Shown: positions 21,109-30,327, counted from the stretch's first letter. The stretch: 39,808 nt of DNA from Rhodospirillales bacterium (GCA_009377525.1 WHTW01000067.1:1-39808), one strand, 5' to 3'. Numbers and translations: made by a program. The notes: generated by a model not told the origin, from the sequence alone.

Positions 21109-22995
21109 CTACTGACAGCTAAGACACTCTTCGTAGTCGGTCGATTGTTGCGGTGCCGCCGGCGGGACCGGCGGCACCGTTGAGGGGACGTCGACCAGGC
21201 TTCCATTAACTCGGGGGGCTGAAAAGGCTTGATCGCCGAGCGGGAGCGAGAGCGCCTCGCCGGCGACGGTCTCCGCGCGCTGGATGGAAAGCGAGCGGCA
21301 GTAATAGAGGCTCTTCACGCCGCGCTTCCAGGCCATCATGTGGATCTGGTGCAGGTCGCGCTTGTGCACGTCGGCCGGCAGGAAGATGTTGAGCGACTGG
21401 CTCTGGCAGATGAAGGGGGCGCGATCGGCGCCGTGCTCGACCAGCCAGCGCTGATCGATCTCGAACGCGGTCTTGAACACCGCCTTCTCATGGTCGTCGA
21501 GGCAGTCGAGATGCTGCACCGAGCCCTGGCTGACGGTGATCGAGGTCCAGGTGTCCTCGTCGTTCTTGCCCTTCTGCTCGAGCATCTTCTCGAGGTACGG
21601 GTTGCGCACCACGAACGAGCCCGACAGGGTCTTGTGGTTGTAGACGTTGGCCGCCGACGGCTCGATGCCGGGCGAGGCGCCGCCGCAGATGATCGAGATC
21701 GAGGCGGTCGGCGCGATCGCGAGCTTGTTGGAGAAACGCTCCTCGAAGCCGAAGTCGGCCGCATCCGGGCAGGCGCCGCGTTCGCGGGCCAGCGACCTGG
21801 AGGCCTCGTCGCACTGGCCGCGGATGTGCTTGAACATCTTCTTGTTCCACACCTTGGCCATCACCGATTCGAGCGGGACGTTGTTGGCCTGCAGGAAGGA
21901 GTGGAAACCCATGACGCCGAGGCCGACCGAGCGCTCGCGCATGGCGGCGTAGGTGGCGCGGGCGAAGTCCGTGCCGGCGTCGTCGATGAAGCCCTGCAGC
22001 ACGTTGTCGAGGAAGCGCATCACGTCCTCGATGAAGGTCGGATGCTCGTGCCACTCGAGGTAGGTTTCGAGATTGAGCGAGCTCAGGCAGCACACCGCGG
22101 TGCGCTGCTTGCCGTGATGGTCGACGCCGGTCGGCAGCGTGATCTCGCTGCACAGGTTCGAGGTCTTGACCTCCAGCCCCGCGAGCTTGTGGTGCTCGGG
22201 CCGCGCCTTGTTCACGTGATCGACGAACACCAGGTAAGGCTCGCCGGTCTCGATGCGCGCGGTCAGGATGCGGATCCACAGATGCCGCGCCGAGATCTTG
22301 CGCTGCACGGCGCCGTCCTTGGGGCTGACCAGCGCCCATTCCTCGTCGGCCTCGACGGCGCGCATGAAGGCGTCGGAGATCAGCAGCCCATGGTGCAGGT
22401 TGAGCGCCTTGCGGTTGGGATCGCCGCCGGTCGGCCGGCGGATCTCGATGAACTCCTCGATCTCCGGATGGTTGACCGGCAGATAGACCGCCGCCGAGCC
22501 GCGGCGCAGCGAGCCCTGGCTGATGGCGAGCGTCAGCGAATCCATGACGCGGATGAACGGCACGACGCCCGAAGTCTTGCCGTTCATGCCGACCTTCTCG
22601 CCGATCGAACGGAGATTGCCCCAGTACGAGCCGATGCCGCCGCCGCGCGCGGCCAGCCAGACATTCTCGTTCCACAGGCCGACGATGCCTTCGAGCGAGT
22701 CCGAGGCCTCGTTCAGGAAGCACGAGATCGGCAGCCCACGGCTGGTGCCGCCGTTGCTCAGCACCGGCGTGGCCGGCATGAACCACAGATTGCTGATGTA
22801 GTCGTACAGCCGCTGGGCATGGCCGTCGTCGTCGGCGTAGGCCGAGGCGACGCGGGCGAACATCTCCTGATAGCTCTCATTGGGCATCAGGTAGCGGTCG
22901 GAGAGGGTGGCTTTGCCAAAGACAGTGAGCCGAGCGTCCCGAGAGGGATCGGTAACAACCCGCGCACCGCTTCTAACTTGAACGACATCAAACAC
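21109..22995 (-). CDS. nrdA: Ribonucleotide reductase alpha subunit, lacks ATP-cone
   Basis: Catalytic large subunit of class I ribonucleotide reductase. With a GTG start at 22995 it has 628 residues. Seen are PISCFLN with the first active-site cysteine, the catalytic loop NLCSEITLP (Cys and Glu), and a C-terminal DYEECLSCQ tail whose cysteine pair re-reduces the active site. The family's usual N-terminal ATP-cone (about 90-100 residues) is absent: the protein starts directly with the ten-stranded barrel's helical part (LSDRYLMPNESYQEMFARVAS). The longer open frame to 23088 was not used because its codons are of low GC3 and it resembles no family. nrdB follows after 86 nt. Confidence 0.9.
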   Translation of the reverse strand: MFDVVQVRSGARVVTDPSRDARLTVFGKATLSDRYLMPNESYQEMFARVASAYADDDGHAQRLYDYISNLWFMPATPVLSNGGTSRGLPISCFLNEASDSLEGIVGLWNENVWLAARGGGIGSYWGNLRSIGEKVGMNGKTSGVVPFIRVMDSLTLAISQGSLRRGSAAVYLPVNHPEIEEFIEIRRPTGGDPNRKALNLHHGLLISDAFMRAVEADEEWALVSPKDGAVQRKISARHLWIRILTARIETGEPYLVFVDHVNKARPEHHKLAGLEVKTSNLCSEITLPTGVDHHGKQRTAVCCLSSLNLETYLEWHEHPTFIEDVMRFLDNVLQGFIDDAGTDFARATYAAMRERSVGLGVMGFHSFLQANNVPLESVMAKVWNKKMFKHIRGQCDEASRSLARERGACPDAADFGFEERFSNKLAIAPTASISIICGGASPGIEPSAANVYNHKTLSGSFVVRNPYLEKMLEQKGKNDEDTWTSITVSQGSVQHLDCLDDHEKAVFKTAFEIDQRWLVEHGADRAPFICQSQSLNIFLPADVHKRDLHQIHMMAWKRGVKSLYYCRSLSIQRAETVAGEALSLPLGDQAFSAPRVNGSLVDVPSTVPPVPPAAPQQSTDYEECLSCQ

Positions 22996-23453
22996 TTGCG
23001 GCCCCCATTCTTGCTTTTGTCCACAGCCGTGAATGAAATACCCTGTGGAAAGACACCTACATGTTGGGAGGAGCTTCGCGAGCCCCACTATTCCTTGATG
23101 ATACGCCCCCGAAAGGCCGTGTCATCGCCAAATTTTTACCCCGCTTGTGAATCTGAAGAATGGCCACTTAAGCCATTGTAAGAACTTCATAAAATGACCA
23201 TGGAAATTTTCTGATTTTGTCTGCCGACAAACCTTCGCACGCGCAGCAATGGAGGAGAACAAAACGCGCTTCCCCGCGGATTCCCAGGGCCGGGAACAGA
23301 AACCGCAGCGAATCGGCTATGCTGCGTCGAAGCACCCCCCGAAACACAAGATGTGGTGGGCACTTTCGACCACACCGATCTCCGTCGCCAGATTGTCATG
23401 GTCGGACGTAACATCATCAGCCAACCAACAACGCCGACCGGGAGGGCGTCCCA
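22996..23453. promoter_or_regulatory. Divergent nrdA / glutamate dehydrogenase control region
   Basis: A gap of 458 nt between the divergent nrdA and the large glutamate dehydrogenase, more A/T-rich than its surroundings around 23100-23230. A DnaA-box-like ttgtccaca is at about 23016-23024, close to the nrdA start, and GGGAGG precedes the plus-strand ATG. No other regulator site could be defined. No gene is seen here. Confidence 0.5.
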
Positions 23454-26400
23454 ATGGCCACCGTACTGGCCCCGCGTGTCTACGGGCTCGATGCCATCTG
23501 CGCCGCGGCGCTGGCGATCGGCGGCGAGGAGGCCGCCCATTTCGCTCGTCGCCTGTACGCCCGCGTCGCCGACAAGGACCTCGCCGCCGCGCCGGCCGAC
23601 CAACGGGCGGGCGCCGCGGTCTCCCTGCTCGCCTTCGCCCGCCGCCGTCTGCCGGGCGTCGCCAAGGTGCGGGTGTTCAACACCGCTGCCGACCACGGCT
23701 TCGAGAGCCGCCACACCATCGTGCAGATCGTCAACGACGACATGCCGTTCCTGGTCGATTCGATCGCCAACGAGTGCAATCGCCGCGAGATCAACGTTCA
23801 TCTGCTGGCACATCCCGTCCTGGCGGTGCGGCGCGACCTCGACGGCGACCTTCTAGGCTTCGCCCTCGAAGCCGGCGAGCGCGCCAAGCCCGAATCGATG
23901 ATGCACATCGAGATCGACCGTCAGGCCGATCCCACGCTGCTCGACGAGCTTGCCGCTGCGCTCACCCGCGTGCTGGCCGAGGTGCGGCTGGCGGTCGAGG
24001 ACTGGCGGCCGATGCGGCGGGCCTGCCTCGATGCCATTGCCGATCTCGCGACCAGCCGCTCGCCCGGCCTGGCCGAGTACGAGGACTTCCTGCGCTGGCT
24101 GGAGGCCGACCATTTCGCCTTCCTCGGCCATCGCCGCTATCGTTATGTCGAGGACACGATGCAGCCCGGCGGCTTGCGTTACGAGATCGTATCGGGCTCG
24201 CCGCTTGGCATGCTGCGCCGCGACGAGGTGCGGCTGTTCGAGGCCGGACTGGGCGGCGGCGAGGCGATGTCGCGTTTTGCCCGCGGGCCGCACAACATCC
24301 TGATCGTCAAGACCGACCGCCCGTCACTGGTCCATCGCAGCGGGCCGATGGACTGCGTGATCGTGAAGACCTACGACGCCGACGGCCGCGTCACCGGCGA
24401 GCGCCGCCTCGTCGGCCTGTTCACGTCGACGGCCTATCACGCCACGGTGCGCGACGTGCCGCTGCTGCGTGGCCGCGTCGATACCATCCTGCGGCGTTCG
24501 GGCCTCGACGTGCACAGCCACGACGGCAAGGCGCTGCTCGCCATCCTGGAAGCCTATCCGCGCGACGAGCTGTTCCAGATCGACGAGGACACGCTCTACG
24601 ACCATGTGCTGGGCATCCTGCAATTGCAGGAACGGCGGCGCGTGGCGCTGTTCGCCCGCCGCGACGCCGTCGGCCGATTCGCCACCGGCCTGGTGTTCGC
24701 GCCGCGCGAGCGCTTCGATGCCGCGCTCAGCGATCGTTTCGCCGCCCTCCTCGGGCAAGCCTGGCGCGGCAAGGTGCAATCGGCCGACGTCTCGGTCAGC
24801 AGCGATTCAGCGCTGGCCCAGGCACTCTACACGCTGAAGCTCGAGTCCAACGACACGCCCACGCCCGATCTCGCCGAGCTCGAGCGCGCGCTCGCCGAAG
24901 CGGCAACGTCGTGGAGCGATCGCTTCCGCGCCGCCCTGCAGGAGAAGCAAGGCGAGGTCGAAGGCCGCGCCGCCGCCCGCCACTGGCGCGATTGGTTCCC
25001 CGCCGTCTATCGCGACAGCTTCGATGCCAACCAGGCCGTGGCCGACCTCGAGCTGGTGCAGGCCGCCCTGGCCGGCCGGCCGTTCGGCGTGCGGCTCGAC
25101 CGCGCCTCCGACCTGCCGGCGCATCGTTTCACGCTCAGGCTGTTCCATCCCAAGGCGCCGCTCGCGCTGTCCGACATCCTGCCGCTGGCGGAGAACCTCG
25201 GGCTGCGCGTGCTGAGCGAGGCGCCGTTCCTGCTCATGTCGGGCGACGAGGCGGTGGCGCTGCAGGTGCTGAGCGTGGAGACCGCCGACAAGTCGCCGGT
25301 CGATCTCGCCCAAGCGGGTCCGCGCTTCGCCGAGGCGCTCGACAAGGTGTGGGCGCGGGCGCTCGAAAGCGACGGACTCAATCGACTCGTGCTGGCGGCG
25401 GGCCTGGCGTGGCGCGAGGTCGCGATCCTGCGCACCTATGCCAAGTATCTGCGCCAGGCCGGCATCGCCTTCAGCCAGGACTACATGGAGCGCGTGCTGT
25501 CGTCGTATCCGGCGATCGCGCGGCTGGTGATCGATCTCTTCCTCGCGCGCTTCGATCCGGTGCTGGGCGAGGCGGCCTCCGACGCCCGCAAGCAGAAGCT
25601 TGACCAGCTCGAAGCCGAGATCACGGGCGCGCTGGAAAGCGTGGCGACTCTCGACGAGGATCGCATCCTGCGGCGCTTCCTCAATGCCGTGCGCTGCACG
25701 CTCCGCACCAACTACTGGCAGGCCGGCAAGGACTGGATCTCGATCAAGATCGACAGCCGCGCCATCGACGAGCTACCGGCGCCCAGGCCCCTGTTCGAGA
25801 TTTTCGTCTACAGCCCGCGCATGGAAGGCATCCATCTGCGTGGCGGCCGGGTGGCGCGCGGCGGCATCCGCTGGTCCGACCGGCGCGAGGACTTCCGCAC
25901 CGAGATCCTCGGGTTGATGAAGACCCAGATGGTGAAGAATGCCGTCATCGTGCCGGTGGGCTCGAAGGGCGGCTTCTACGTCAAGCGCCCGCCAATCAAC
26001 GCACAAGGGGGCGGCGGCACGCGCGAGCAGGTCCAGGCCGAGGGCATCGCCTGCTATCAGACGCTGATCCGCGGACTGCTCGACCTCACCGACAATTACG
26101 CCGTCGGCGGCATCAAGCCGCCGGCCGACATGGTGCGGCACGATCCGGGCGATCCCTATCTCGTGGTCGCGGCCGACAAGGGCACGGCGACCTTCTCCGA
26201 CATCGCCAATGCGCTGGCCCAGGAATACGGCTTCTGGCTCGACGACGCCTTCGCCTCGGGCGGCTCGGCGGGCTACGACCACAAGAAGATGGGCATCACC
26301 GCCCGAGGCGCCTGGGAATCGGTGAAGCGGCATTTCCGCGAACTCGGCCAGGACATCCAGACCACGCCCTTCACCGTGGCGGGCGTCGGCGACATGTCGG

Positions 26401-28271
26401 GCGACGTGTTCGGCAACGGCATGCTGCTCTCCAAACACATCAAGCTGGTCGCGGCTTTTGACCACCGCCACATCTTCATCGATCCCGCACCCAACCCGGC
26501 GACAAGCTGGGACGAGCGCAAGCGGTTGTTCGACCTGCCGCGTTCGTCGTGGATGGACTACGACAAGTCATTGCTGTCGGCGGGCGGCGGCATCTACGAC
26601 CGCGCCGCCAAGTCGATCGCGCTGTCGGCCGAGGCCCGCGCCGTGCTGGGCATCGAGGCGCCGACCATGACGCCGATCGACCTGATGCGGGCGATCCTGA
26701 CCGCGCCGGTCGACCTTCTCTATTTCGGCGGCATCGGCACCTGCGTGAAGGCATCGAGCGAAAGCCAGGCCGACGCCGGCGACCGCGCCAACGATCAGCT
26801 GCGCATCAACGGCAACCAGGTGCGGGCGCGCGTGATCGGTGAGGGCGCCAATCTCGGCTTCACCCAGCGCGGCCGCGTCGAAGCCGCCCTCGCCGGCCGC
26901 AAGATCAACACCGACGCGCTCGACAACTCGGCCGGCGTCGACACGTCCGACCACGAGGTCAACATCAAGATCGTCACCGGCGAGGCGATCAATCGCGGCG
27001 CGCTCAGGCGCGAGGACCGCGACGCGCTCCTGTTCTCCATGACCGACGAGGTGGCGAGCCTGGTGCTGCGCCACAACTACCAGCAGAGCCAGGCGATCAG
27101 CGTCGCCGAGGCACAGGTGGGCGAGGAGCACGACCGGCTGGAACGCTTCATGCGCGCCCTGGAGCGCAACGGGCGGCTCGATCGCGCCGTCGAGTTCCTG
27201 CCCGATTCGCTCGCCATGCGCACGCGCGGCCAGAACCGGCAGTACCTGACCCGCCCCGAGCTCAGCGTGCTGCTGGCCTACGCCAAGATCGACCTCAACG
27301 ACGAGATCCTCGACTCCGACCTGCCCGACGACCCGCTGCTCGAAGACGAGCTGTTGCGCTATTTCCCGACGGCACTCAGCGAGAAGCACGAACCGTCGAT
27401 CCGTGCCCACCGCCTGCGCCGCGAGATCACCGCGCTGCAGGTCGTGAACTCGCTGGTCAACCGCTGCGGGCCGACCTTCGTGCGCAACATGGCGGGCCGC
27501 ACCGGCGCGCCGGCGGCCGCCATCGCCCGCGCCTTCACCGTCGTGCGCGACGCCTGGAAACTGCGCGACCTGTGGGGCGACATCGAGGCCCTCGATGCGG
27601 CGCTCAAGGCCGAGGCCCAGATCCGCATGCTGGTCGCCTCGCAACGCTTTCTGACGCGCACCGTGCAATGGGCGCTGCGCCGCCTGCCGCAGCCGATCGA
27701 TGCCCTGGCCGCGACCGAGCAGCTCGCCGCTGCGGTGGCGGCGCTGGGCGAGCTGCCGGCGGATCTGATCGGCGAGGCCGAGAGCGCGGCACTCGCCGAA
27801 CGCGCGGCGGCCTTCGAGGCGATGGGCGCGCCGGCGGGTGTCGCGCGCCGCGCGGCCGCCCTCGAAACTCTGGCGGCGGCAGGCGATCTCATGGTGGCGG
27901 CGCGCGCCAACGGCGTGAGCATCGAGGCGGCGGCCCGTCTCTATTTCCGGCTGGGCGAGCGGCTGTCGCTGGCGCGGCTCTCGATCGCGGCGCAGAAGCT
28001 GCCGCGCGAGGGCCAGTGGCCGGCGCAGGCGGCGCTGGCGGTGCAGGACGAGCTTGTAACCCTGCATGCCGATCTTCTGGCCTCGGCGCTGGGCGCGGCG
28101 GGATCGCAGGCCGCGGACAAGGCCGACGCGGCGATCGCGCGCTGGAGCGAGCCGCGCAAGCTCGCGCTCGATCGCGTCGACCGCTTGCTGAAGGAGGATC
28201 TGGCGACCGCCGGCATGCTCGACCTCGCCATGCTCTCGGTCGCCACGGCCGAGCTGCGTACGCTCATTTAG
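23454..28271 (+). CDS. gdhB: NAD-specific glutamate dehydrogenase, ~180 kDa type
   Basis: Oxidises L-glutamate to 2-oxoglutarate with NAD; this very long type (1605 residues here) is known from Streptomyces, Caulobacter and Pseudomonas. The long N-terminal regulatory half has ACT-like segments (for example the FESRHTIVQIVNDDMPFLVDSI motif near 85). The catalytic part follows: GGIRWSDRREDFRTEILGLM near 803 and VGSKGGFYVK near 840, ADKGTATFSD near 907, and the dinucleotide segment VAGVGDMSGDVFGNGM near 976. The helical C-terminal extension (about 1170-1605) is normal for the type. GGGAGG precedes ATG 23454. msrB follows 8 nt later, probably in the same transcript. Confidence 0.95.
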   Translation: MATVLAPRVYGLDAICAAALAIGGEEAAHFARRLYARVADKDLAAAPADQRAGAAVSLLAFARRRLPGVAKVRVFNTAADHGFESRHTIVQIVNDDMPFLVDSIANECNRREINVHLLAHPVLAVRRDLDGDLLGFALEAGERAKPESMMHIEIDRQADPTLLDELAAALTRVLAEVRLAVEDWRPMRRACLDAIADLATSRSPGLAEYEDFLRWLEADHFAFLGHRRYRYVEDTMQPGGLRYEIVSGSPLGMLRRDEVRLFEAGLGGGEAMSRFARGPHNILIVKTDRPSLVHRSGPMDCVIVKTYDADGRVTGERRLVGLFTSTAYHATVRDVPLLRGRVDTILRRSGLDVHSHDGKALLAILEAYPRDELFQIDEDTLYDHVLGILQLQERRRVALFARRDAVGRFATGLVFAPRERFDAALSDRFAALLGQAWRGKVQSADVSVSSDSALAQALYTLKLESNDTPTPDLAELERALAEAATSWSDRFRAALQEKQGEVEGRAAARHWRDWFPAVYRDSFDANQAVADLELVQAALAGRPFGVRLDRASDLPAHRFTLRLFHPKAPLALSDILPLAENLGLRVLSEAPFLLMSGDEAVALQVLSVETADKSPVDLAQAGPRFAEALDKVWARALESDGLNRLVLAAGLAWREVAILRTYAKYLRQAGIAFSQDYMERVLSSYPAIARLVIDLFLARFDPVLGEAASDARKQKLDQLEAEITGALESVATLDEDRILRRFLNAVRCTLRTNYWQAGKDWISIKIDSRAIDELPAPRPLFEIFVYSPRMEGIHLRGGRVARGGIRWSDRREDFRTEILGLMKTQMVKNAVIVPVGSKGGFYVKRPPINAQGGGGTREQVQAEGIACYQTLIRGLLDLTDNYAVGGIKPPADMVRHDPGDPYLVVAADKGTATFSDIANALAQEYGFWLDDAFASGGSAGYDHKKMGITARGAWESVKRHFRELGQDIQTTPFTVAGVGDMSGDVFGNGMLLSKHIKLVAAFDHRHIFIDPAPNPATSWDERKRLFDLPRSSWMDYDKSLLSAGGGIYDRAAKSIALSAEARAVLGIEAPTMTPIDLMRAILTAPVDLLYFGGIGTCVKASSESQADAGDRANDQLRINGNQVRARVIGEGANLGFTQRGRVEAALAGRKINTDALDNSAGVDTSDHEVNIKIVTGEAINRGALRREDRDALLFSMTDEVASLVLRHNYQQSQAISVAEAQVGEEHDRLERFMRALERNGRLDRAVEFLPDSLAMRTRGQNRQYLTRPELSVLLAYAKIDLNDEILDSDLPDDPLLEDELLRYFPTALSEKHEPSIRAHRLRREITALQVVNSLVNRCGPTFVRNMAGRTGAPAAAIARAFTVVRDAWKLRDLWGDIEALDAALKAEAQIRMLVASQRFLTRTVQWALRRLPQPIDALAATEQLAAAVAALGELPADLIGEAESAALAERAAAFEAMGAPAGVARRAAALETLAAAGDLMVAARANGVSIEAAARLYFRLGERLSLARLSIAAQKLPREGQWPAQAALAVQDELVTLHADLLASALGAAGSQAADKADAAIARWSEPRKLALDRVDRLLKEDLATAGMLDLAMLSVATAELRTLI

Positions 28272-28279
28272 GAGGGACC

Positions 28280-28678
28280 ATGGCTGACTATTCCGTGAAG
28301 AAGGGCGACGCCGAGTGGAAGAAGGAGTTCGACCCGCTGCAGCATCACGTGTTGCGCGACCACGGCACCGAGCGGCCCTTCACCAGCCCGCTCAACAACG
28401 AGAAGCGCACCGGCACCTTCCGCTGCGCTGGCTGCGGCGAGCCCTTGTTCGATTCAGCCGCCAAGTACGAGAGCGACTCGAGCTGGCCGTCGTTTTGGGC
28501 GCCGATGCCCGGCGCGGTCGGCACCTCGACCGACACCAGCCATTTCATGACCCGCACCGAGGTGCATTGCGCCAAGTGCGGCGGCCATCTCGGCCATGTC
28601 TTCCCCGACGGGCCCAAGCCCACCGGCCAGCGCTATTGCATGAACGGCGCGGCGCTGAAGTTCGACGAGAAGAAGTAG
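28280..28678 (+). CDS. msrB: Peptide-methionine (R)-S-oxide reductase
   Basis: Repairs the R form of methionine sulfoxide in proteins. The 132-residue protein has the four zinc cysteines C49/C52 (CAGC) and C97/C100 (CAKC), the catalytic-type cysteine C120 in RYCMNGAALKF, and the conserved SDSSWPSFW and GGHLGHVFPDG segments. ATG 28280 follows GGAGGG by 3-5 nt; the upstream part of the longer reading frame is antiparallel to glutamate dehydrogenase coding and not used. It lies 8 nt after the glutamate dehydrogenase stop, so the two are likely co-transcribed, although no functional link is known. Confidence 0.95.
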   Translation: MADYSVKKGDAEWKKEFDPLQHHVLRDHGTERPFTSPLNNEKRTGTFRCAGCGEPLFDSAAKYESDSSWPSFWAPMPGAVGTSTDTSHFMTRTEVHCAKCGGHLGHVFPDGPKPTGQRYCMNGAALKFDEKK

Positions 28679-28690
28679 CTCAGCGCCTAG

Positions 28691-28829
28691 GAGCCTGTCG
28701 GACTTAACGAATTGGTAAAACAATGGAATCCAAATGGCTCCTGCGACGTACAAAGATTGCACCGCTTAGGCTCAGGAGATTCCGCTTGTTTCACGATTCG
28801 ACCTTCAATGCTGTAAGTCCGACAGGCTG
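28691..28829. mobile_element. MITE-like insertion with CTAG target duplication
   Basis: A ~139-nt element with 15-nt terminal inverted repeats agcctgtcggactta (28692-28706) and taagtccgacaggct (28814-28828). The sequence CTAG lies directly on both sides (28687-28690 and 28830-28833), as expected of a 4-bp target duplication. It is too short for a transposase and is more A/T-rich than the surroundings; an open frame inside it (minus strand) shows no recognisable domain. Elements with 4-bp CTAG/YTAR duplications suggest an IS5- or IS1182-type parent, but that is a guess. The right CTAG is also the first base set of family A copy 5. Confidence 0.75.
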
Positions 28830-28951
28830 CTAGAGCATTATCCGTCCGGCTGGAATCAGCCGGACGGATAATGCCCTGTGGGACCTCTGTCGGATCAACG
28901 CGTTTCCGATCAGATGGAACCGCAAGCGGTTCCATCTGATCGGAAGCCGCT
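28830..28951 (+). repeat. Family A paired-hairpin intergenic element, copy 5
   Basis: Hairpin A is 28835-28874 (gcattatccgtccggctg, loop gaat, complement); hairpin B is 28904-28945 (ttccgatcagatggaaccgc, loop aa, complement). The left end reads CTAGAGC, the right end gccgctcc. A MITE has been inserted at its left CTAG. It separates msrB from the lipoprotein gene. Confidence 0.92.
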
Positions 28952-28955
28952 CCGG

Positions 28956-29492
28956 TCAGCGGGACGGCAGGGCGTAGAGGTCCTGCACAAGCCCCTGCAG
29001 GTTGGCGCGCACGGCGCGCTGATCGGCGATGCGCAGGCGGTTGTTGTTGTCGATCGCGTCATCGAGTGTCGCCGTGCCCAAGGTCCTGAAGGCCCGATCG
29101 TAGACCGCGGCACCATTGGTGGTGTCGGTCAGGCGCCAGGCGATGGTCGCCGTCACCGTCATGGCGAAGCCGGCATAGGGACGATCGAGCGTGAGCAACA
29201 TGCCGTCGAGACGGAAGCGGCCGTTTGCTGGCCGCCCCAGTCCGGCGGCGGCCAGCGTCTGAACCAGCGCTTGCTGCACCTGATCGGGACTGACCGCGGA
29301 CGTCCAGGGCGTACCCCTGTCGCGGCCCAGCGTAACCGACCCGACGGCGATGGCATTGCGATAGACCGGTGCCGGCGCCTGGCCCGGTGGCGCGCCGGCA
29401 ACCATCGCCGAATAGTTTGCGGCCGGCGCGCAGGCACCGACACAAGCAAGCGGAAGCGCCACCAGCAGCAGGCGCCGAGACGGCAGTGGCAT
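28956..29492 (-). CDS. Putative secreted lipoprotein of unknown function
   Basis: A 178-residue protein with a positively charged start (MPLPSRR), hydrophobic core and lipobox V-G-A-C21, so predicted to be lipidated and exported. The mature part has alternating strands (AIAVGSVTLGRDRG, MTVTATIAWRLTD) reminiscent of small outer-membrane-associated lipoproteins, but I do not recognise a family. ATG 29490-29492 is 1 nt after the stop of a 39-residue secreted peptide gene, so the two are probably translated together. It is followed by a family A repeat. Confidence 0.72.
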   Translation of the reverse strand: MPLPSRRLLLVALPLACVGACAPAANYSAMVAGAPPGQAPAPVYRNAIAVGSVTLGRDRGTPWTSAVSPDQVQQALVQTLAAAGLGRPANGRFRLDGMLLTLDRPYAGFAMTVTATIAWRLTDTTNGAAVYDRAFRTLGTATLDDAIDNNNRLRIADQRAVRANLQGLVQDLYALPSR

Positions 29493-29493
29493 G

Positions 29494-29613
29494 TCAGGTC
29501 GTGGGCTGATCGCCCTGCGGCGGCGGAGGCGGTGGGCCATCATCGCATTGCGCCCAGGACGGCGCGGTCGCGGCCAGCAGAACGGCAAGAGCCAGGCTGA
29601 GAGGACGGATCAT
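29494..29613 (-). CDS. Small secreted proline-rich peptide (39 aa)
   Basis: A 39-residue ORF: signal peptide MIRPLSLALAVLLAATAPSWA, then a short mature part QCDDGPPPPPPQGDQPTT. A strong ribosome site GGAGG lies 5-6 nt before ATG 29611-29613, and its stop codon is 1 nt from the lipoprotein start codon, so coupling is likely. The mature product would be about 18 residues with one cysteine and a run of prolines. No family is recognised; the export signal plus ribosome site argue that it is a real gene. Confidence 0.6.
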   Translation of the reverse strand: MIRPLSLALAVLLAATAPSWAQCDDGPPPPPPQGDQPTT

Positions 29614-29662
29614 CGGCGCCTCCGAGAAGCGCTGGAAGTATGCCCTACGCCGCGCCGGTCGA

Positions 29663-30052
29663 CTAGAGAGCGCGCCGAACGTCCGTGCGCGCGAAGTCGT
29701 TGCCCTTGAACAGGAGTGGTGCGTCGAGCCTTTTGGCCAGGGCGTAGGCAACACAGTCGCCCATGTTGAGGCCGGCAGGGTGGTTGCCTTTGCCAAAGAG
29801 ACGATAGGCCTCATGGGACTTGAGCGATTCGGTCTGGTCGAAGTCCACCATCACGATTCCGATCTCGTCGACGAGGATATTATAGCGCTCGACCAGGGCT
29901 GGTCCGTATCGGCCGAGGACGATACGGAGTTCGTAGTCGGTCACGGTCGACATGCGCACTTCATTGGCCGTCGCGAGAACCCGCCCATAGAGCGGTGCGT
30001 CGGCTTCGCCACGAAGTATCGCAACGATCGCCGATGAATCGACAACGATCAC
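29663..30052 (-). CDS. vapC: VapC-type PIN-domain toxin
   Basis: A 129-residue PIN-domain RNase, the toxin of a type II system. The PIN acidic residues are visible: MIVVDSSAIVAIL (D5), VTDYELRIVL (E41 region), and the LNMGDCVAYALAKRLDAPLLFKGNDF end (D at about 98 and 117). The start overlaps the VapB stop by 4 nt (ATGA, 30049-30052), the classic antitoxin-then-toxin order. The RNA target is not predictable. Confidence 0.92.
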   Translation of the reverse strand: MIVVDSSAIVAILRGEADAPLYGRVLATANEVRMSTVTDYELRIVLGRYGPALVERYNILVDEIGIVMVDFDQTESLKSHEAYRLFGKGNHPAGLNMGDCVAYALAKRLDAPLLFKGNDFARTDVRRAL

Positions 30053-30327
30053 CAGACGCCCTTGTCATCATAGCCAATGATCTCATCGGGTGTTCTGTTG
30101 TCGAAGACCGGCAGCGCCGCCGCACTCTTGCTGATCGCTTCGATCCGACGCAGCTTTTCGCGCTGCGCCGGCGTCATCTGGGCAAGGCGGGCCTCGTGCT
30201 GGGCGGCCATCGCCCGCAGCTTCTCCACCGCAGCCTGATACACGGCTTCGGTAATGGACAAGCCGGTGCGCTTGGCGAGTTCGCGAACGACCCGCTCCGT
30301 CTCGGGGTTCTTGATGTTGAGGACCAT
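30049..30327 (-). CDS. vapB: VapB-type antitoxin (Rv0623-like)
   Basis: A 92-residue antitoxin of the PSK-transcription-factor (PF07704) type: MVLNIKNPETERVVRELAKRTGLSITEAVYQA is the ribbon-helix-helix DNA-binding part; the C-terminal PVFDNRTPDEIIGYDDKGVW is the toxin-binding end. A near-perfect 14-nt inverted repeat lies 5 nt upstream of the ATG, so it probably represses its own operon. Confidence 0.92.
   Translation of the reverse strand: MVLNIKNPETERVVRELAKRTGLSITEAVYQAAVEKLRAMAAQHEARLAQMTPAQREKLRRIEAISKSAAALPVFDNRTPDEIIGYDDKGVW

Noticed and set aside
23016..23046. DnaA-box-like sites (ttgtccaca, and the complement of ctgtggaaa) upstream of nrdA
   Set aside because: One and two mismatches from the consensus respectively; kept only as a note in the control region because chance matches are common.
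22996..23088. 31-codon N-terminal extension of nrdA
   Set aside because: Low-GC3 codon use unlike the gene body and no similarity to an ATP-cone.
23345..23358. CACAAGATGTGGTG resembling an NrdR box (11 of 14 bases)
   Set aside because: Single site, no partner at the usual ~31-nt spacing, and about 350 nt from nrdA but close to the glutamate dehydrogenase gene.
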